Below are positions 1 to 12,200 of a DNA stretch of 64,000 nt, in pieces (the stretch's first letter is position 1; each line of letters opens with the position of its first letter). The position numbers and the translations under genes were made by a program. Under the pieces are notes generated by a model, which ran no database searches, had not been told where the DNA came from, and saw only the letters and a program-made list of their open reading frames with translations. The stretch comes from Chrysomallon squamiferum (taxonomy: Eukaryota > Mollusca > Gastropoda > Neomphalida > Peltospiridae), in assembly GCA_012295275.1 (NCBI GenBank), contig CM022667.1, forward strand, positions 18,697,245-18,761,244, read 5' to 3'.

Positions 1-562
1 CAAAAAAATAGTACCCCAAAATAATAATTTGATGAGTTTTAAAACAGATTATTTTTACTTAAAGTTTTGATTAGCTGTAGCAGAGAAAGGTACCAAAAAT
101 TGTCAGGTAAATTGTTTGCAGTAAATCACGGCAATGCAAAGCTAAGAAACCTGTTTCTGCTTCAAATGACAGACTTTGCACATGTGCATCTTTAATTTGC
201 CTTCAGTTGCATGATTACTTCAATTTTGTTGCCCTTAATTAGTACCTGCATAACCTTTCTGGAGTAGGCTCTGAGGATTAGCCGAATTTATGTATTGAAG
301 AGGATTTTAGTTAAACATCAGATGCAGTCCTTTTAAGTAACTTTATATAAATATATATACACTACAGTATTTTTTTTTTAACTTATTATCACTAATTATT
401 TAATACATTTAGAATGACAAATCAAGCAACTTGTGTAAATAAAGTTGTGCAGTGCTATCATTTAACCACTTAAAACGCATCATGACTCTAAAATAAAATG
501 CATCTAAGTATGTACAAATAAAAATTATTTCAATACATGCAACAGTGGCTGCTCTTTAAACC

Positions 563-602
<40 letters not shown>

Positions 603-1571
603 TTAATAAATGTTGATGTTCTAATTCATTCTTACTGAAAATACATGGTTGCTATGGACTGAACGCAATGGTAAACTTCAGAGCCATTTTTCTCAATGAT
701 AAGGAGAAAGTCTGCCTTTGACACGATAAAATGGTCATAACCGAGTCGGTTTTCGAGGTATCAAAAACATTTTGTAGATTTTTAAAGCTTTTAATATACA
801 TAATCTATCTGATTATGAGAATTTCTCAACAATTTTACTTTTAATGCAGCTGCCCTCTTTTGGTACACTGGCTCATATTTTTCTTTCAAACTGAAAAAGT
901 AATTTTTAAACTAATAACAATGCAAAAATTAAGTTCATTTAACAAGATGGCCCTAGACAAAATATGGTAGAAAACTGACAAATTACTTATGGTACTGATC
1001 TGCATTTATCTTTTGAACAGAGTCAATGTCATCATTTTTGTTTGTTTTTATTTGTAGCTTTCGTTTTATGTTTATTTCCTTTCCATATTAAATATTAAAA
1101 AATTAATTAAAATTTAGGTTGCTGGTACCCACTCAAAGCCTGGCCTTATGCTTATTTTTTTTTAAATCTAAACCAAAGTCTCAAGTGACCTTATTTTGTT
1201 GAAAATACATGTAACCTCATCGTTGCATTCTAACCGGTGAACCTGAATTGTAATGCTTAACTGGGATATTGCAATGATTTGAATAATGAACGAAACATAT
1301 TGTACATTCTGACAGTATACATTATTATTTTTTGTCATGTCAACAGCATTAATTTAAATTTTTCAAATGGTCTTGTAATTCTGCAACTTTCGTTTTAGTC
1401 AAGCTAAATAAATATTAACGTTTCGTTAGATTCGTGTATAGTTCAATTGTTGTTTGCATCATCTGTGAAAATAAAAATGTCAATATATTTCGTTTAATAC
1501 AAGAAGAAGATTTGTTTTGGTTTCTGGGTGAGAAGTTTGGTCACCAACTAATTTAACGTTTCCATTCTCAC
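1..1571 (-). other. LSM14 intron 1 (partial), no other gene seen
   Basis: The stretch left of the LSM14 donor is AT-rich with short T and A runs and an (AAT)n microsatellite at about 562-603. No conserved exon was recognised on either strand. A more balanced patch at 640-780 was read in all frames and gave no recognisable protein. Confidence 0.6.
562..603. repeat. (AAT)n microsatellite
   Basis: About 14 near-perfect trinucleotide units inside the LSM14 intron. Confidence 0.9.
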
Positions 1572-1692
1572 CTTTAGCTAGAGCAACCGTCGATTCGTTT
1601 GGATCAATGGTGTACAGTATGCCTTCATATCTAATTTCTGCTTTAGATATCAGGCTTATTTTACTGCCAAGGTATGGTATTCCTCCACTCAT
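1572..1692 (-). CDS. LSM14: LSM14 first coding exon (partial gene)
   Basis: LSM14 (RAP55/Scd6 family) is a cytoplasmic mRNP protein of P-bodies that binds decapping and translational repression factors. The exon opens with [19 protein letters not shown] and continues with [20 protein letters not shown], which is the start of the family's N-terminal divergent Lsm domain and is nearly identical to animal LSM14 proteins. The ATG is the complement of 1690-1692. The open frame runs on to 1480, but conservation stops after ALAK, and a GTGAGA donor lies at 1571-1566 (complement), so the exon ends at 1572 in phase 1. The FDF and RGG parts of the protein are not in the window. No second exon could be recognised in 1-1571, which is AT-rich, so the first intron exceeds 1.5 kb. 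The gene is divergent from TAF4, with 2.3 kb between the two start codons. The identification is secure; the single exon does not separate LSM14A from LSM14B. Confidence 0.93.
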
Positions 1693-3864
1693 TGTGCTAG
1701 CCTACGACAAGGCTCACACTGCGGCAGGATGGCGAAGGATTGCAACAAACTATCTCTTTTCCTTGCAAATGGCGTTAAATTTACAATGGTCACCAGATGG
1801 CGCAATTCTTCAAAAACAACTGAACTCGGCAATAATCGAATATTTTCGTTTAAAGTCGGTAATTTACTTTTCTTCTCTACCCCTTTTTATTGTCACTAAA
1901 TAAATATGCATTAATATTAGCAAATATTTAAATGTTATTCTGACATTTGTACTGGTATAATCCTGTAAATAAACATCATTCGCAAAGAATCCAGTGAAAC
2001 ATATTTATCACGTTCGTATGCTGAATTTCAGCTGACTAGTGTTATTATGGGGGGGGGGAGCGGGGAAGCTATGTTATAACATTCTAAGGCATAAGCAGCA
2101 AGTAAACAACACACACACACAGTCCCATGGAAATAGTAGAGTTATCAGTTTTCTTTTACTGCTCGTCAGTGAGAAAAGCAACTGAGTGCTCGCAGCATGT
2201 GTATGGATGTATTTACTAGCTGTGTGTATAATATATGCAGAAAAAGATTATGAATTCATTATCGTTGGCTATACCACTGTCAAATAATGACATTTTTGTA
2301 GGGTTTTTTAATAGGCATTAACTTACAAATTTCCAGAATGTCTAACAATTATCCATCCACTTCATTATTGCTTATAAGTTTTGTTTAAAAATAGAAATGA
2401 AATAACTTGTTAAGAATAATTTGATAAAAACCGAAACGACGTGAATTCGGTAATCAATAACATCAGTGAAAAAGAGTTAAATGTGACAAACAGAAAAATA
2501 ATGTTAATAAGTTTATCCTGTGATTTATTTAACGTGATATTAAGTTATTTCAGAAATATTTTAATTATTTATTCGCTTCAAACCAGTTATTTACCAGTGA
2601 AACTTATATCGAAACCAATTTGAAGGTAAATATGAAATAAACTTCTTTATTTATGTTTTCATAGTGTCATAATGCAGCTTAAAAGCAATATTTCTAATCA
2701 TAATCGTTCGTAACTAGCGAATGGTTGAGTTTAACAACTTAGCAACATTTTGACTGATTTTGGTAGTAGACTTATATACAGCTATAAATCTTTTTAAAAA
2801 TTAAAAAATAAAAGGAAAAACGGGGGAAAAGGTTTAAAACAACAATAATAAAATAATCAGTACCGAAATTACAAACAAAATTTCATATTATGCTTAAGCG
2901 GGTGCTAGCACATAAGATTTAATTGTCAATATTACAAATAAAAGTTACGAACGCAACTATTTGTTATTTAAATTTCAAGACGATGTTAGTCACATTTAGA
3001 CATTGTAAACCTCTGAAAATAATTAAAGTCAAAAGTGATAAAGCCTTAAATGTTATATATAAGTTAAATTTAATTGAAAACCGCTATATTTCGTCTTCTC
3101 TAATTTTTCAAAATCATTGAGCGAAATTTTTGATGCTTTAAGAAAAAATGGAAATCATATTTTATAAATTAAAATGAGAGATAATTTCTTTCACGTGCGA
3201 AACCCGTACGGACGCGCAGTCATAAGTCTTTGTAAACATACATGTATTTTCTGAATAAAAATTTAAGCATTTCTTGACAGAAGTGCCCAGTATGATTACA
3301 GAGATCGATGAAATATTACAAATAATAGTTATAATGGGTAAGCATACGCACATACGAGATGAAAAAAGGGAATCGCATCATGAATAAGACTGACAGAATT
3401 ATAAATAAATAAAGGAATATGTACTTTTAAAATAATAAGAAGAAGAAGAAGAAGAAGAAAAAGAATAAAAAGAACCATCTTCACATACAAATTATTATTT
3501 TAGTATATGTGAAAAACATGTTCGTAATTAAGCGTACCATTGGTTCTTGATTCACTTAATCGACACTGAAACCGTTGTTTTTACTCATGACTATGACTAT
3601 GTGGCTTAATTATATTTGCAATTTTTACATATTACTGATTTTTGTTTTGTTTCATTTGTATTTTTCAATTAATATAAAACATTCTAATCCCTCTAAGCTA
3701 TTTTAATAATCTAGTCTTTAATCATTCTTTTCAGGTTGTAATAATTATAAACAATTGAAAAGTAAATGCAAGTGAAAAATACCACCTCCTATTCAGTTTG
3801 GGTAATAAAAAAAAAAAAGAAGAAAGAAAGAAAAGAAATAACACGTAAAACTATTTTGAACAAT

Positions 3865-3869
<5 letters not shown>

Positions 3870-3915
<46 letters not shown>
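3870..3915 (+). repeat. (GA)23 tract in the TAF4 promoter or 5' UTR
   Basis: An uninterrupted run of about 23 GA units ends 107 bases before the TAF4 start codon. Long GA runs can bind GAGA-type factors and keep promoters open in some animals. Here it may equally be a neutral microsatellite in the 5' UTR. Confidence 0.85.
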
Positions 3916-3919
<4 letters not shown>

Positions 3920-3978
3920 GTTTGCCAGAAAATAGTGTTCAGACAGGTGGCCGTAATTAATCCCACAATTCCATTCTT

Positions 3979-3987
3979 TGCGCATGC
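3979..3987 (+). promoter_or_regulatory. NRF1-like site upstream of TAF4
   Basis: TGCGCATGC, close to the palindromic NRF1 consensus, lies 35 bases before the TAF4 start codon in otherwise AT-rich DNA. NRF1 sites are typical of housekeeping promoters near the start site. This is a motif match only. Confidence 0.4.
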
Positions 3988-4021
3988 TCAACTTCAGTCT
4001 AAAATTTGGCGAGCTAGGGAA

Positions 4022-6201
4022 ATGGCGGATTCAGATTCTATAGAAGATTTTCTATCATCTGAGCTAGATGAGTATGAGGTGAATGCATTAGTTGACTCTT
4101 TAGAGTCCCAGTTAGCTTCTCCAACAAATAAGGAACTACCAAGAACGATATCAGATAGTGCTGTAAATAACAATCATATAGAAAACACATCAACAAGCAC
4201 TACCACTGCTTCTTCAGTTTCCCCTTTCTCTCAAAATATCGCTATCGTAGGTTCTGGTCATAAAATAGTGTCACAGCATAACAACAGTGTTTTGAGTTCA
4301 CCAGTTAATTCGGGTGTAAAAGGCAATACGACAAAATCACAAATTATTGGTATAAATTCTATAGATTCTCCATTAACTAGTGCTGGGGGTACACTCCATG
4401 CGAATGTAAACACTATCAATGTCAATGCAGTCGTTTCTAATAAACTTCCAAATACCTCACATGCGGCACATACAACGGGGACTCAACATAATAATGTAAT
4501 CAGCACAAATGTTCCACATGTTCTTGCAAATATAGGAACATACATGAATAATATTAGTAATAGTGATGTGCGAACAGTTTCTTCAAACAGTGTTACGAGC
4601 ACTAATCAGAATGTCACTCTTGGCAGTACAGCCAGTCACACAATGCATAATTTAGCTAGCATGGCATCTGAACAAAAACCAATGAAAAACACATCTAATG
4701 GAAGTCCTCATCAACAACATGTCGTGTACCAGGTCAAACAGGAATCTTCTAATGTGCTTATTAATAAAAATGACAGCACTCCAAATTCATCATTTGTTCT
4801 TAAGAGGGAAGTGAAACAAGAACATTCATTGAATAATATGACACAGTCAAGCAGTCCTGGAACTATTCTACCAGTTGGGTCTCAGATTAGTGGTCAGAGT
4901 GGCAATGTACAGATTGTAAATACAACCATCAAACAACCAGGTACCACCAACCCGAATGTAATCACTGTAAGGGCACAGGCTCCACATCAGCAAGTTACAG
5001 TTGTGAGACCACCACAAACACAAATTGTGAATCTTAGCACAGTCTCACCTGCAGGTCCCAGACCTCCAGGTGGTGCTTATTCCAAAACAGGTCAGCGTGT
5101 TGTGACTCCAATACGAATAGCAGCACATCAGCCTCAGATCAGTATTGCACCAAGACAGCCAGGAGCAACATCTGTGAGTATATTGTTTATTACATTATCT
5201 TTTTAACTGATATTGGAAGTTTAAACTATTGTTTAAAAAGTATTTTAACTGTAGATAATTCCTGATTGGATTTGTACCTAGTTATTGTGTATGTATATGC
5301 ATATAATTAAATTAAGATTATATTTGTATTCTTGTGAATCAAGTTAATAAACTTTGAAAAGAGAATCAGCTAAAGGGTACATTTTTGGATATTGTATGTC
5401 TGCTGATAAATGTTAAATAGTCATAAAGTTTTTAAAACTGAGTTTTCTGTAAATTATTATTATTTGTTAACAATCTTCTATCTCGTTCATTTACAGATTT
5501 AAAAAACCCAAATAAAACATTTATTGATTGCATTAAATGTATCAAGGATTCACAAAATATTTTAAAAATTGTTGTTAATATCTGGTTTACTGTGTGTCCG
5601 AGTTCACTGAAGTTAAGAAGCTCAGACTTTGTTCAGTAAAATTCATTAGTTCCTAAATAACTGAAATGGATCAGGATATTCCAGAACAAATTTGATTATT
5701 TTAATTAAATGATGCCTTTATTATAGATGCTTGCATAACTTTAAATTGAACATAATCAATGCTAAAGTGAAAAATATTTGTTTTCACAATATTTATCTAA
5801 GTCAAATATAATTGTGAATAGTCGCTTTAAAAGTGAAAAACAAAAGAATTGAAATAATAAAATATCACAGATTATTGGAAAGTAGTTTGTAGGATTTAAG
5901 CATTTTAAGACACTTGTTGGCTATTCGTTTTAGCATTGAAAAGACACATTTTGTTTCTGTTTACTGTGTAAAGTAACTGAATAACACCTTTCAGACAATG
6001 TCATTTGATTTCTAATTTAATAGAGCAATAATATTAGTAATACATGTAAGCTAAGTGTAATATAATATGTAAATCAATTTTATGCAATATTTATTATCCA
6101 TATAATTTTCATTAATGTTCTGTTAAACAAGCATTAGTTGTTTTGTATTGTGTGGTGCAGAATGGTCATGATTGAGCCTTTACTTGTCAGTTTTTAATGC
6201 C

Positions 6202-6239
<38 letters not shown>

Positions 6240-9200
6240 ATACATCCACACACACATACATGTTATAATTAATTATAGACTTCTGTTTCATATTTTGAAG
6301 ACAACAATCTCAATTAATGAGTACTTGTACTTTAAAAAAAAGAAGAAAAGAAACAGAAGACCTATTAAACATTTTTGATTGTTAGAAAGTTTATTTATGA
6401 CTCAGTTGCTTGCATTTTTAATGTCTATTGTCACAAAATTTGAAATGAAATGTATATCTGTATACAAGATAAATTTATAAACTAATTGTTATCAGTTTCA
6501 TGTATTGAGTTCTGCTTTGATATACATTGGAAAATCTGATCAAGTAACTGAGCATCATCAAACAGTTGACTGTTTATGTGGTAACATTACAAAATATATT
6601 TAAAAAAAGGGAGATAATGGAAACTGGTGTAATATTTGAAAAAGATATTATTACTATATTTGTTGTTAGAACAAAATTGTCCAGGTGAAAGAATAAATCA
6701 TGTAAATATACCAAATATATATTTAAATCTCATCTTTTAACTACCATTAAATGTACACTTGTATATGTAAGTATATGAGTACACTAAAACTATATTTATG
6801 TTGTAGATACTGAAAGACTGGCTAATTCAATAAATAATATTGACAGGATTGAGAGATAATATTAAAGCCCTTAACCAATTTTTTAAATATACTTTTACAG
6901 CTAGTAACAGAATTCACACACACACACAATCTCACATACACATACACACATTTCAAATCCACATTACCATAACAAAAATAATTTTGCCTAATTTTAGGTT
7001 AATTCAAGACCAGACAGTGAAATTTGTTCTTCATTTATATTGTGTATAAGTAAAGTTGATTATCATTTGACCTAGATCTTCTGGAAGTTCAGTGTTGGTT
7101 CAGACACAGATATCATGTTGAGACTTTTGATTCCATAAAAGATTAACACAGACTAAAAAACACTGGAGGAGGAATTACAAATAAGTCATTCCAAATTACA
7201 TCAAGTTTCTTAAATTTTTCACTGCTGCATTATCCTCAATTGCCACTTATTTTCATTTCATAAATACTAGATATCACACTTTTTGTGTATATCATTTCTA
7301 AGAAATTTTAAATTTAATTCTGTACATAAGAAAATAGAATTATTATTTTTCTTGTAGTATTAATAAAACCAATTGTTTTTTTTCTTTATAATTTTTAAGA
7401 CACTGGCTTAAATTTCAGAATACCATCACTCTTCCTTCTGGTTTTCAACTACCTCCTGGAACTCTTCTCATGAGAAATGAGCAGGGTCAACTAATGTTGA
7501 TTTCTACTACAAATCAAGGAGGTACTGGACCACAGACTGCTACAAAGATACAAACTGTAAGAGTAAGTAAGAAAAGAAAAAGAAAAGAAAAGCCCATTAA
7601 AATTGTATTTATATTACACTGACATAAAATAACATTAATTAACTTCTTTACTACCAAGATTGTTTATCAACATCAATGGTATGAGTTCAGACACATATGT
7701 TAATTTGTCTTTAGCACAGACTAAAAATACTGGATGAAGTATTAGGAATAAGTCATTCTGACTTCCGTCAAGTTTCTTATAAATAAATGAAAATATGTAG
7801 ATCTAGTCATTGACTAAAGAAAATGTTAGGGGTCCTGAGCTATGCAAAAATGTATATTCTTTAGTTATAAATGTATCTTGTTATCAGTTTCATGTATTGA
7901 GTTCTGCTTTGATATAAATTGGAAACTCTGTGGCATATCACACTGAAAACTGCTAATTATTAAAATGCTGTGAAGATTCTTCCTTTTGGAATCTAACTAT
8001 ATTTATTATTATTTTTTAATTTATTTTGGAGTTGTCAGATCATGCACTTTTTCTGTCAGTGGGTTACAGTGGGGTTTTTTACTTAGCAGAAACCATTTTT
8101 GTTATGTCACTATAATACTATTGTATATAATTATGTAAACAAAAAATGTATAATTTATAATTTCAGCCAGCAACCACACATCCAAGCAGCAGGCCAGCTG
8201 GTGTCCAGTCTGTTGTTACTGTACAGCAGGGTCATGCTCGTCCACATCAACCAACAGTGCTGCAACATCCTACTCCAGTAGGTGGTGCTCATCCCACCAG
8301 TTCTCCTCATAACATACAGTTGGTTGGGGCACCACAGGCTGTAACAACTACTACAGCTCAGCTGGGTAGGTTTAGCTTCTTTTTCAGTAAAGTTTCTCTT
8401 TTAGATAGTAACAGAAATCAGTATAATACCTTGAGGTGATATGCATATATATGGATTCAGTAATTAAAATCTTCAATCAAGTTTACCCTAATTTTTGTTT
8501 TTGTTGTGCTTTAAATTTTTTACGAAAACAATATGCATTTATTTAATTAATATTGGTTAAAATATTGGTGTATATTATATTTTATAAATATAATTTTGTG
8601 TATTATATATATACACATTCATTGTAATCACATGAAAACTAATTTTTGGAATGGATCTCTTGTAGAGAAAAGGACAGGATGCTTTTTTAAATCATGTTCA
8701 AGCATTATTCACAATTAATGCACATCTTTTTATAATTACTATTAATAATGAAGTAATATCTGCAGACTCTGAAAGTTTCTGGAACTGTATTATTAATACT
8801 GTTTTCTATGTTAAAGGACATTATTATTATTTTTTCTTTATTAACATGATTATTTTGTTTTTACTGTTTTGTTATTGTTATTTTTTGCAGGTCAATTACC
8901 ACTTCCTCTTTTAGAGAATGTTAAGAAATGTAAAAACTTTCTTTCCACTTTGATAAAACTAGCATCAAGTCAGCCTGCAGAAACTGTGCGCAATGTCCGA
9001 GACCTTATTCAAGGTTTAATTGTAAGCCGTTTTAAACATTTTGATCTTACTATTATTTTTTCCACTTATGAAAGAATTGGTTCAGTTAGTTTTCTTCTTT
9101 AAATAAGATAGAGACATCAGACAAGTTTATTTTTCAAAGAAGCAAAACCTGTTTAAAGGTTCAAGATGTTGACATCAACATGATCAGCAAAGTTTGTTAC

Positions 9201-12200
9201 AGTATTATCTGTAAATAATCATGTGATAATTTATATTTAGTTTGACATGTTGGTAACTTTACTATTTAATTTTTTTTTTCAGGATGGGAAAGTTGAACCA
9301 GAAATGTTTACAGAAAGGTTACAGGTTGAACTGAAGTCATCTCCGCAACCCTACTTAGTGCCCTTTTTAAAGGTAAATTTTGTGAATGAATGACATCTGC
9401 AGATATTCTGTTTGAAGACTAAATTAGCTTAAAGACATTTCATTTATAAGTGTTTATAAGTATCTATAAACATTGTTTGCAACGAAATACTGATTTTATA
9501 TTTTAATATTTACCATATTTTATTATGAAAGACATTAGTATTCTCTGTTTATTACATTATCATTATCATCCGAGGGAAAGGTGATTGGTGACAAAAATAC
9601 AGATATTTAAAGGATTTTCTTTTTTCTTGAAATCTGTGTTAAAAATGATTTCTTATATTGCAATTTATTTCTTTTTTCTAGAAAAGTTTGCCTTTGTTAC
9701 GGCAGTGTTTGCTAAATAATAAAATGACCATTGAAGGGGTGCGGGCACCCCCTCCTGAAGTTCTCAACCAGATGCAACACCAGGCAATACAACCAGTGCC
9801 TAGTACATTACAGCAGCAGATGCAACCTGCCCAAAGATTACAAATCCCACACAACATACATGTAAAGGTAAGGTTGAAATTTATGTTCTCATTTCATTTA
9901 GATAATTATAAAGCCCCAAAAAAATACCTCCTGCTACATACTGAAATAATTAATAACTTGAAACATTCAGTAAGGTGACTATAAAAAAAATTAAGTAAAT
10001 TGTTTGATTTGATCACAGGGAGTTACTTCTAGCACACAGCTAGTGTAACACATTATGATTATACATTTATTTAGTAATGGCAAAGGTTATAATTAATAGA
10101 TTATTAATTTTATTACGCTATAGGAATCACTGATTATCTGATATTTGCAAACCAATATGTATTTTATTTTTTAAAAATGCAGTCAATTTTGGTAGCCATG
10201 CAATAATTTAAGTTGATATTTAATAATAATAATAATTTTATATATATATATATATATATACACCCCTTTTTTTTATTCTTTTCAAAATGAAGTCAAAAAT
10301 TGGTGGTCAGTCCATCACTACATCTCCACACATACAGATCCGACCAGGCAGCAAATCAGTTCCTGTACAAAGCTGTTCACAGGTTGTACAGCCACTGCAA
10401 CGAAACAAACCAAACATAGTTGGTTCCCTGCCGTCCACAGTGAATGTTTTGCAGAGTCGTGTTAAAGTAGAAAACAGTCCAGTTTCAGCACATAAAGATA
10501 AAAGAAAATTTGAATCTCTGAAGTGAGTAACATGTTAAAAAAAATGTATAGTATAATTAAAAGTATTTGTTAATCAGTTATAAGACAGAGCTTTATTTTT
10601 TTGCATCCCACTTTTGCAGCATTGGGAGGGACAGAAACATTCCATGTTAGTCATAAACATTATACTCATGACGCCAGGATCTGAAATTAAATAGCAGAGG
10701 CAGATTTTTGTTTGTCTTTTCATATTTTGGTACAATGTTTTATTTTAATTTTTCAGAGATGATGACGACATAAATGATGTGGCAACAATGGGTGGTGTTA
10801 ACTTAACAGAAGAATCTAAAAACATTTTAGCAACTAATGCAGAATTCATAGGAACTCAAATCAGATCTTGTAAAGATGAAACATTTCTTTATCATGGTCC
10901 ATTACTAAATAGGATTCATTCATTAGGTAAAGAAATGTATTTATAAATATGTAAAGAAATTTATTTGTTTGGAAATTAAGGCATCTTGTTAAAAGTAGAG
11001 GTGATTGTGTTTTACAGACTAACTATAAATATTATGAGCTTTTTTAAAGCAATTTAGCTTTTTAGATATTTAAGCATTTTTCTGATACATTCCTAAAATT
11101 AACGATACAATAAAATATTAAAATAAAAACTGAAGTGATACGTATATTTTTATTATTATAGCAAAAAAATGTGGAATTGAAGACATTTCTTCTGATGTTG
11201 TAAATATTATATCCCATGCTACACAAGAAAGACTCCGTGATGTCACAGAAAAATTATCCACAATAGCAGAACATAGAATAGAAATGTATAAGGTAGTGAA
11301 AAATTACCATCCACTATTCTGAAATAAGTACTAGGAAAGAATAATTATTTTGGACCATTATTATATGTTAGTTTGGTTTATGTTATGTTGAAAAAAATGA
11401 TGTATTATTTCACTTGAACCTGCCTAATATTATGTATATCCAGTGTTTAAATATACTTTATAGTTTTGAAAACTGTGGCAGTATTTTCTTTTAATCTCCA
11501 GTCAGATTTGTTATATTTTAAGCAAAACATTTAAAGTCATATTTTTATGTTTTATAATTTCTGTTTTGCATGCACATGTAGATTATTTGGCAAATCCTGA
11601 TGTGCATTTAGATCAGGTTTACTCTTTTTTTTTTTTTTTTAATCTCAGATACAAAATGTTTGTAAATATATTTTCTGAATCATTTAATTTCTAAGAATCA
11701 GCAAATTAAATAAAACAGGTAAATCATTAAATTTGTCCAGGTTGATCCCAGATATGAGGTGACATCTGACACCAGGAGTCAGCTAAAATTTGTAGAAGAG
11801 CTTGACAAGTTAGAAAAGAAGAGGCACGAAGAACAAGAACGAGAAATTTTATTAAGAGCTATTAAGGTAGCAATTTAATTTCATGTTTATTATTAATAAT
11901 GATATATGCATGCTGGTTTATTTACTGTGTCACTCTGAAAATCATTTTAAAAAAGACCCTAATTAATTTTATGTCAAAAAAGAAGGAAAATATTTAAAAA
12001 AAGTATATATGTTTTTTGAATCTGAATTAATGTATAATGGTATATATTTATTAAAAATACCCAGTTTCACATATACACACACAAAATAATTTTTGAAATT
12101 TAGAATGTAAATGTTTATTTAAATTAGCATTCATTGTTAAAATTTTTATTTATTATTACAGAGTCGGTCAAAAAATGAAGATCCAGAACAGTTAAAATTG

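Larger units (their letters stand above)
1693..4021. promoter_or_regulatory. Divergent LSM14/TAF4 intergenic and promoter region
   Basis: The 2.3 kb between the start codons of LSM14 (minus) and TAF4 (plus) should hold both 5' UTRs and promoters. The stretch 1693-1850 is locally richer in CpG and contains AGATGGCG and AAATGGCG strings that resemble YY1-type motifs, as expected near the LSM14 start. The middle part (2100-3850) is AT-rich with a poly-G run near 2049-2058, a short (AC)n tract near 2110 and an (AAG)n tract at about 3437-3460; no gene is seen there. The TAF4-proximal end has a long GA tract and an NRF1-like site, listed separately. Transcription start sites cannot be placed from sequence alone. 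Confidence 0.55.
5174..7418 (+). other. TAF4 intron 1 with direct repeats and a CA microsatellite
   Basis: The intron is 2.2 kb. A (CA)n run lies at about 6209-6237 and a mixed CA tract at about 6913-6950. Segments 6486-6538 and 7147-7212 each have a close copy in the next intron, on the far side of exon 2. No exon is seen. Confidence 0.7.

Noticed and set aside
640-780. Patch of more balanced composition considered as LSM14 exon 2
   Set aside because: No frame on the minus strand gives the expected VRSFGTEDR-type continuation, and no splice pair fits.
1607-1903. 98-codon plus-strand frame opposite the LSM14 exon
   Set aside because: It is the antisense shadow of the LSM14 exon and its 5' UTR.
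3935-4021. Upstream extension of the TAF4 frame to an earlier ATG
   Set aside because: The extra residues have no similarity to TAF4 N-termini, while the ATG at 4022 gives the conserved start in a good context.
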